Assembly (NCBI GenBank): GCA_015039365.1
Contig: WION01000281.1
Span: 1-64,000 of the forward strand
DNA from: Amanita rubescens
Taxonomy: Eukaryota > Basidiomycota > Agaricomycetes > Agaricales > Amanitaceae
Direction of reading: 5' to 3'
DNA length: 64,000 nt
A program made the position numbers and the translations under genes. Under the pieces are notes generated by a model. The model did no database searches. It was not told where the DNA came from and saw nothing but the letters and a program-made list of their open reading frames with translations. How positions within the stretch are numbered: position 1 is the first letter of the stretch; every line of letters starts with the position of its first letter. Positions 58,140 through 64,000 of the stretch are shown one piece after another.

Positions 58140-58440
58140 GGTTGGTTATACATGGTTACAGCCTATGCATCACCTGTCTGGCCTGGCCAGACACAGTGTA
58201 GATGGGATGACTTGTGATGAGTGGTGGCAATGTATTAATGTATGATGACACAGGTACTTGCTTACGACATATTTTGAATGGTATCTTATACATGTTTACA
58301 GCCTACTATGCATCACCTGTCCGGCCTGGCCAGACACGGTGTAGATGGGATGACTCCGACTCCTTGTGATGAGTGGTGGCAATGTATGAATGGATAATGA
58401 CACAGGTACTTGCCTATGACATATTTTGAATGGTATCTTA
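58140..58440. repeat. two units of the palindrome satellite
   Basis: Same unit as in the array 51001-53225. One palindrome here is the symmetric variant TGTCTGGCCTGGCCAGACA (58174-58192); the second has one asymmetric change. A (GGTT)n run follows at 58440-58525. Confidence 0.85.
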
Positions 58441-58525
58441 TACATGATTGGTTGGTTGGTTACATGGTTGGTTACATGGTTGGTTGGTTGGTTGGTTTGG
58501 TTGGTTGGTTGGTTGGTTGGTTGGT

Positions 58526-58823
58526 TATGTTGAAGAAGCAAGTGCGTCGTTGGACTTAGGGGCCACGGCGGCGCGTCTTTCCAAATATAGAAGGTTCCCC
58601 ATATACTAGAAGTCATAGATGGGCCTAGCCGCAAAGATCAGTTCGTCCATTCAGTTTCTCTATTGCTTACCTCTCGTACTGTACAGTTCTTCATTTTTGT
58701 GTGGCTTAGAGTACACAGATGCACCTCAGTCGTTCTCATATCACGACTGAGGTGAGCCACTTAGATTTCTACTTATTCTCGCTACTACAATACTGAAACC
58801 CTGTAGTATTTAGACTCGCTACA
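58526..58823. other. unclassified, with a 10-bp-arm hairpin
   Basis: A perfect inverted repeat CCTCAGTCGT ... ACGACTGAGG lies at about 58725-58754. No gene is recognised. Confidence 0.4.
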
Positions 58824-59104
58824 GGTTACACTCAGTAAAAATGCTTAGTCATATATAGTCACATGTAGTCACACAGTAGTCGAAGTTAGTCGTAATTTCG
58901 TACTTTCTGACTACCACCTGACTAACATAGTCAATGTTAGTCAGATGTTAGTCAATGTTAGTCAGTGTCAGTCATGGTTAGTCTGCCAGACCATCAGCAA
59001 AGGCAGTACCCAAACATGCTTAATTCTACAAGTGCAAAAAGGTGAATACTAGTAAATACAACCCTTTTATGTCAAGCTACAGTAAAAATATGAGCTGATT
59101 AAAA

Positions 59105-59205
59105 GTTTGCACTTTATGAGATTTGAACCCTCAGCTTGATGAATCAGAAATTAACATGGCAAGCTAGTGTGTTAACCACTACACCATATTACTGTTCTTT
59201 GGGAA
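59105..59205 (-). repeat. tRNA-like SINE sequence, left arm
   Basis: On the minus strand: an A-box-like TGGTGTAGTGGTTAACAC followed about 55 bp later by a B box GGTTCAAATC, then AT-rich sequence. Its mirror copy lies in the right arm. It is not a complete tRNA cloverleaf. Confidence 0.6.
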
Positions 59206-59529
59206 TCATTGGAATACTATATAACCAACCAACCACTTGACATTAATCAATCATCATACATGCCAGCCTCCCTTTCCTCCCCTGTCCTCTTGCTTCCTTG
59301 TCAATTACCTCCCCATAGCCATTAAAGGTGGTTGAGATGGTTGAGAACTTGAGATGATGTGGGGAAGAATGGTGACAATAAGAAAGGAGATTATTGTGAG
59401 ATGAGAACACACTCAGGACCACCCACAAGGAGGCAAGTAGAGAGGGAAGGGGGGGATGGTAGGAGTGTATGATGATGGTTGATTGATGTCAAGTGGTTAT
59501 ATAGTATTCCAATGATTCCCAGAGAACAG

Positions 59530-59635
59530 TAATATGGTGTAGTGGTTAGTGGTTAACACACTAACATGCCATGTCAATTTCTGATTATTTAATCAAGCTG
59601 AGGGTTCAAATCTCATAAAGTGCAAACTTTTAATG
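59530..59635 (+). repeat. tRNA-like SINE sequence, right arm
   Basis: Plus-strand partner of the sequence at 59105-59205, with TGGTGTAGTGG and the B box GGTTCAAATC. It has an 8-bp insertion (TTAGTGGT-like duplication) inside the A-box region compared with the left arm. Confidence 0.6.
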
Positions 59636-59895
59636 AGCTCATATTTTTACTGTAGCTTGACATAAAAGGGTGTATTTACTAGTATTCACTTGTAGAATTA
59701 AGCATATTTGGGTACTGCCTTTGCTGATGGTCTGGCAGACTAACCATGACTGACACTGACTAACATTGACTAACATCTGACTAACATTGACTATGTTATG
59801 TTAGTCGGGTGGTAGTCAGAAAGTACGAAATTATGACTAACTTCGACTACTGTGTGACTACATGTGACTATATATGACTAAGCGTTTTTACTGAG

Positions 59896-59960
59896 GGTTA
59901 CAGCTTATGCATCACCTGTCCGGCCTGGCCGGACACAGTGTAGACAGGATGACTTGTGAT
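59896..59960. repeat. partial unit of the palindrome satellite
   Basis: Contains the perfect palindrome TGTCCGGCCTGGCCGGACA at about 59918-59936 with the usual flanks. It is cut on the left by the fold-back element and lies about 110 bp from the 3' end of the full KOW gene. Confidence 0.85.
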
Positions 59961-60068
59961 TGTACATGAATACCCACAAACTCATTGCAGGGCAAAATTG
60001 ATATTATGTGTGGTTTGTGTGGTTGGTTATCATACAGCACTGAACAAATACACACATAAAGTAGAAAA

Positions 60069-62414
60069 TTATGAACCTTCTTCTCCCTGATAGTCGCATC
60101 TGGAAAGGTTCTCGGCATTCATGGTAACAACTGCTTTTCGACGACGTAATTCGTGCGGCGATAGAGGGAAGTCACTTGGCGATTCTTTTGATGGCTTCAT
60201 CGTTCTGAAAACCTTGCCTTTATGCTCCCCGGATAATACCACTACAACTTGCTTTTCATTCGTTGGCATAACAGGAATAAGAAACTTTGGGTCCATCAGA
60301 ACTGTGTGGCCCCGTCGAGTAAGATGAACGAGAACACGGCCACTTTCTAGGCCCTTGATCATCCCCTCCTCATTTTGCACAGATTCGGTGCCGTACATGA
60401 CAACGGGCACCTCTTGTGAGTTTGTGTTTCGTATACGGACGATAACACGTTTGTTCAGCAGGTCTTCATTGGTAGACCATTTTGCCAGGTAGGCTTGTTG
60501 AAAATGAATAACTTGGTTACCGTCGAAATTACTTGTTTGCGTACCTCTTCCATCCCATTGGATCATTTCTGGAGGGTCTGGCGCTGCCGGGTTCCAGACT
60601 GAGTCTTCAGGTTCATTGTTTGGCTCTGGCATGGGCGTTTCTCCACCCACTGCAGGGAGGGGCAACAGAGGTGTGGGAATGGGCCGTGCAAAGGATTGGG
60701 GAGCAGTGAGGGGCAAGTCCGTTCTGTTATACCGTCAATACGCTGTTACTCGTGGACTGGGGACACTTACACGTCATCGAACAAACATTCAATTGACACA
60801 TTCGATATCCACTGTGCACCACGTTGTTGCACGCGCAGGGCATTGTCTCCAGCAACTCCCTGGACCGTTACCAACGTCCCTTTGTAAAAGTGATGGCCAA
60901 CGATTCTCGCCATCCTCCCGACATGACATGCCAGCCTATCGCGAGTGAATTTTGGCATCGGGGAATGTTGCGGTGCAGGGCCATGGGAAAAGGAGAGGAA
61001 ATGAGGCTTGAGCTGCCAGCCGTGAACTTCTAACTGCAGTTGAAAGCGTTGATAGCGTTAATTCCAAACTCTAACATTATGGACGATCGACGCACCTCAT
61101 CCTTTGTGTTGTGACTTTGGACAGTAATCAAACTGCCCTCTAGCTTCGTGATGAAGCAGACGCCTCCTACCCAGTCCTTTGCTAATGAGTTAACTACGGA
61201 AACGTGGTCACCGACAGAGAAATGGCGCCGAAGATGTACTCCCTCCACCTCCACTCCATCTTTCCTACCATCGATCCGTACGCTATATGTGTCGATATCG
61301 TGGTTCGCCATCACCACCTCACCCACCGAATTCATAAATGATCCTGTCTCTATCCTGACCCGTTCCCCAGCCCCCAGAGAACTTCGTAAGAACAGCTCGC
61401 TCGAGATGAGCATAAATCGGTCGTACTTTCTCCCCACCATCATCATTTTGTGGTTCAGCTTGAACGTTAGCATGCCGGTAGCAAAGAATGAAACGTCCAG
61501 GGATCGAACCGTCTTCCCCTTTTCGAAAAAATTGAGAGGAACATCCCACTTCACAACGAACGGCACGAAGATCTTGTCGAGGAGAAATTGATAGCTATTA
61601 TTACCAATTGCTCTCGCCTTGAGACCTGCATTGATATCCCCCTGGCCAACGAACAGCCTGCGAGGAGGGCGCCCACCACGTTTCTCAAATCGAAACCGAT
61701 ATCGGGGTACCAATAGTATATCATATGAGCCGTCCTTTAGCTCGAAGCCTAGGGCGGCATCGGCACGGTAGCGTTTGATGCCTTTGTCAAAGTCTGGGTG
61801 CCTCTTGCATAAACGGAGCCAGCAGGGAGGTTTCATGACCGAATTGTGGTCATCGTAATGGCTGGCCTGTGATCGACGCTCCTCTGCGACAGGCCGTTGT
61901 AGATACGGCGCCATCATATCATTGATATATTGCTCGAACTCTTGATATCGATCCAGCGTCGTCTGTGCAATCTGCACATCATCCAAATCTTTGCAGTTCA
62001 ATTTGGCACGATAGAGTTGAGCAACGATTGCAAACCTACCGTTTACATTCTCATCCTCATCATCTTCCTCATCCTCATCCTCATCCTCATCCACATCCAC
62101 ATCCACATCCACATCCACATCCACGTCCACGTCCACGTCCACGTCCATGTCCATGTCCACGTCCACGTCCACTTCCACTTCCACATCCACTTCCACCCCC
62201 CCTCCTTCTTCATATCCCTCCTCGTCCTCCCTGTCATCGCCAGCGGCGTCAGCCTCTAGATCGACAACCTGAGAAACCAGGCGTCTTCGTTTACGCGCCG
62301 GCTCTCGCATGCTGGTCATCTGCGCAAGGCATAATTAGATGAGCATATTGAAATTTCGTGAACACTCACCGACTGTGTCCCTTCAAGACTACCTGTCTGA
62401 CTTGGCCGGTTCAT
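60069..62414 (-). CDS. KOW-motif Spt5-like protein, intact
   Basis: Five exons: 62414-62370 (MNRPSQTGSLEGTQS), 62319-about 61097, about 61030-60768, about 60721-60548 and about 60494-60069. They join in frame to about 710 residues. The N-terminal part is basic (RKRRRL), followed by a long acidic tract made of Val-Asp repeats (coded by 62050-62200) and a folded region (FAIVAQLYRAKLNCKDL; YDILLVPRYRFRFEKRGGRP). Three KOW-like stretches follow: VGDHVSVVNSLAKDWVGGV, FYKGTLVTVQGVAGDNALRV and VVVVLSGEHKGKVFRTM. KOW repeats occur in Spt5, where they contact RNA polymerase and RNA. A clear NGN domain was not recognised, so this is an Spt5-like family member rather than the housekeeping Spt5. Two more damaged copies are in this window, which shows that the family has multiplied in this repeat-rich region. 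Confidence 0.75.
62050..62200. repeat. GTCCAC / ATCCTC hexamer microsatellite within coding sequence
   Basis: Runs of TCATCC, ACATCC and ACGTCC hexamers (plus strand) encode alternating Val-Asp and Glu-Asp residues on the minus strand. Length changes in multiples of six would keep the KOW protein in frame. Confidence 0.85.
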
Positions 62415-63433
62415 CTGTAAAACGGGTTAACGTGCTAACGTGCTAAACGACGTCACATACAAACGCCACGAATAGGGAAACTCACAGGCCCTCGCGACGC
62501 ACCTGGCATAACGACTTTCCTGACTTGTCATACTGATGAAAAATATGGATTTACTACTACTTGTATGCGAATACAATTCTCTCAGAAGATGTGGAAGGGT
62601 AATCGTGGGAAAGTTGAGTCGATATGGCACGAGTTTCATTGTTGACGTTACAAATATGAACAAATGTTTATGAACCAACTGGCTGGGCCGTATGGCAACA
62701 GGGAAGGCCCTGCTCACTTTTTGCGTTTTCGCCTCGCGTTTCATGATCGCCACATGAATTTGCTGGGCACTGACATCAAATTCCAAACAAAGACCACGGA
62801 TACCCCTCATCAAATCAATAATTATTTTTCTTCATCAATTTAATTGAAGTCTTTAATACAATGTCTACGAGCACGTGCGATGTAGTCGAGCAATACAAAT
62901 ATAATAGTAGGCACAGCATGCAAACAACACTTTTTACCATAAAATGATATTGATCTGCTATAAGAGGTATTGACGTATTCAGTAGCAAGATATAAGGACA
63001 TTTTAACAAGATGGAAATGACAGAACATCACCGAGAGCAGAGCAACAACAAAACATCAAAAAGAGTTCTAAGATAATCCAGAGCCGGTGATAGCTAGTTT
63101 TCAACGTCGGCTTCGTAGCCGTCCTCGTCGTGCCCTTCTGAGGTACAGTTCACGCGCTTTGAGGATTATTCACGCGCCTCGAGAGCTTTTGAGGCGCGAT
63201 TCATGCGTCCGTGATCTTCATACTTGGAAAGGAGTACGGCTCGTAAAAGATGGGCAAAAGGTAAGTAAATCATCCTCGCGTTCAACAAGACTCTGACCGT
63301 TTGTTGTTAGATGAAAGTACCACCGCAACTATAAATGGTTAAAACGTCAGTATTTCAAGCACGAAATCATTCCACTCCCATAATTCTGCGACAAATACAT
63401 GCGCATATTAAGGCTCCAATGATAAATTCGTAC
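62415..63433. other. no supported gene
   Basis: Contains the 5' flank of the KOW gene, including an intron-like segment (GTGAGTTTCC ... TTTTACAG) that could lie in its 5' leader, and the 3' part of the third KOW copy. Open frames are short and show no motif. Confidence 0.4.
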
Positions 63434-64000
63434 CTCTTCCTTTAATTGGCGATCCAATACAGCGACATTATCGTCCTCAACCTTAATCACCCAGCCTTCG
63501 CGATTGTAGTTCGAGGCATTAACAACCTTGACGGCGTCACTGACTTCATAAAATCTTCTGATACGTTTAACTTCTACTACATGTATCATCTCCGCGTCAT
63601 TCAGGCGTACGACCGCCTGTTCGAAATGCACTTCCACGATCACACCAGACTGTCCCCGGTCTCAAATCCACCTCCACTTTGCTTCCTATTTCAAAAAGGG
63701 CAGCCACATAGTGCTCATATGACCACCGTATAAACTCCCGCGACGGAGCCGGAAAGTCTAGTTGGTTGGATTCTGTAGCCATCCCTTCAATGAACATGTT
63801 TAGTTCAGTCAAACTTGGCTCCATGTCAAGTGAATCCAATGCATCGACTGGGACCGAACATACTGTGAAGGGCGGTATATACTCATCCCGTCGTTTCTTG
63901 CTGAACCGATATCTGCCATGCCCGAAAGTCTCCAGCTCCTGACGACGCCCCGGCTGCCACCATACGTTCGGATCCAATCGAGATCCAATCGAGGCGGCCT
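63434..64000 (-). pseudogene. third KOW/Spt5-like copy, frameshifted, runs off the window
   Basis: The upstream open part (63977-about 63640) contains DPNVWWQPGRRQELETFGHG and FEIGSKVEVDLRPG, the start of a KOW-like motif. The motif continues only after a one-base frame change near 63635 (GVIVEVHFEQAVVRLND), followed by VSDAVKVVNASN, NREGWVIKVEDD and LDRQLKEE with a GTACGA donor. The frame change breaks the protein unless it is a sequence error. The N-terminal part lies beyond 64000, so the size is unknown. It is on the same strand as the other two copies. Confidence 0.6.

Larger units (their letters stand above)
58824..59902. mobile_element. fold-back element with 430-bp arms and 7-bp TSD
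   Basis: The body is 58831-59895. The ends are CTCAGTAAAAA and TTTTTACTGAG. The direct repeat GGTTACA flanks it at 58824-58830 and 59896-59902. Arms of about 430 bp (58831-59262 and 59466-59895) are reverse complements with about 90% match by eye and enclose a 200-bp spacer. The outer parts of the arms hold many TAGTCA words. Each arm carries a tRNA-like sequence with A and B boxes. On the right it abuts a copy of the palindrome satellite (GGTTACAGCTTATGCATCACC), so it inserted into that repeat. Confidence 0.85.

Noticed and set aside
61930..62342. Plus-strand His/Pro-rich frames
   Set aside because: Antisense shadows of the hexamer microsatellite in the KOW gene.

Overview
The window looks like a transposon-rich, gene-poor compartment of a basidiomycete (Agaricomycete-type) genome. 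The grounds are genes split by many short GT-AG introns (about 45-75 bp), an intact Plavaka-family transposase, a Ty1/copia fragment, expanded fungal families (a JmjC family, KOW/Spt5-like proteins, an ATP-grasp-like family, a TET/JBP-like dioxygenase), and a very large share of satellites, inverted repeats and non-autonomous elements. The species cannot be named from the sequence.

Layout. 0.4-4.1 kb: a many-exon minus-strand gene of unknown function and a small ORF beside it. 4.27-7.62 kb: a complete nine-exon Plavaka transposase. 8-11 kb: weak gene remnants. 11.1-12.4 kb: a repeat-containing membrane protein. 12.64-13.61 kb: a hAT-like non-autonomous element with a perfect 8-bp target duplication. 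13.8-14.9 kb: a broken VPS10/sortilin copy. 15.1-18.2 kb: a TET/JBP-like 2OG dioxygenase gene whose 5' part is present three times in tandem. 18.4-19.4 kb: a two-exon hypothetical gene. 22.6-23.4 kb: a broken class II DAHP synthase copy. 25.0-26.7 kb: a dimeric 214-bp satellite. 27.2-32.5 kb: degenerate repeats around a 5'-truncated copia element. 32.5-35.3 kb: fold-back sequences and a truncated KOW gene. 36.66-41.44 kb: a giant inverted repeat built from MITE-like palindromes and tRNA-like SINEs. 42.0-49.8 kb: a compact cluster of largely intact genes: acidic/helical protein, JmjC oxygenase, BAH-PHD reader, a small coiled-coil protein and an ATP-grasp-like protein. 49.78-50.88 kb: a second hAT-like element that cuts the ATP-grasp gene. 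51.0-54.3 kb: two satellite arrays. 55-60 kb: a gag relic and two inverted-repeat elements. 60.07-62.41 kb: a full KOW/Spt5-like gene. 63.4-64.0 kb: a third, frameshifted KOW copy.

How the parts may work together. The most coherent functional unit is 42-50 kb, where a JmjC-type oxygenase and a BAH-PHD chromatin reader lie head-to-tail about 120 bp apart, next to an acidic protein and converging on two further genes. With the TET/JBP-like dioxygenase at 16-18 kb and three KOW/Spt5-like copies, the window is unusually rich in chromatin and transcription-linked families inside repeats. Whether this is a mobile cargo, a defence against repeats, or coincidence is inference. A second theme is palindromic DNA: a 19-bp perfect palindrome occurs in more than 15 copies with variants that keep the symmetry, and three large fold-back structures could yield long double-stranded RNA.
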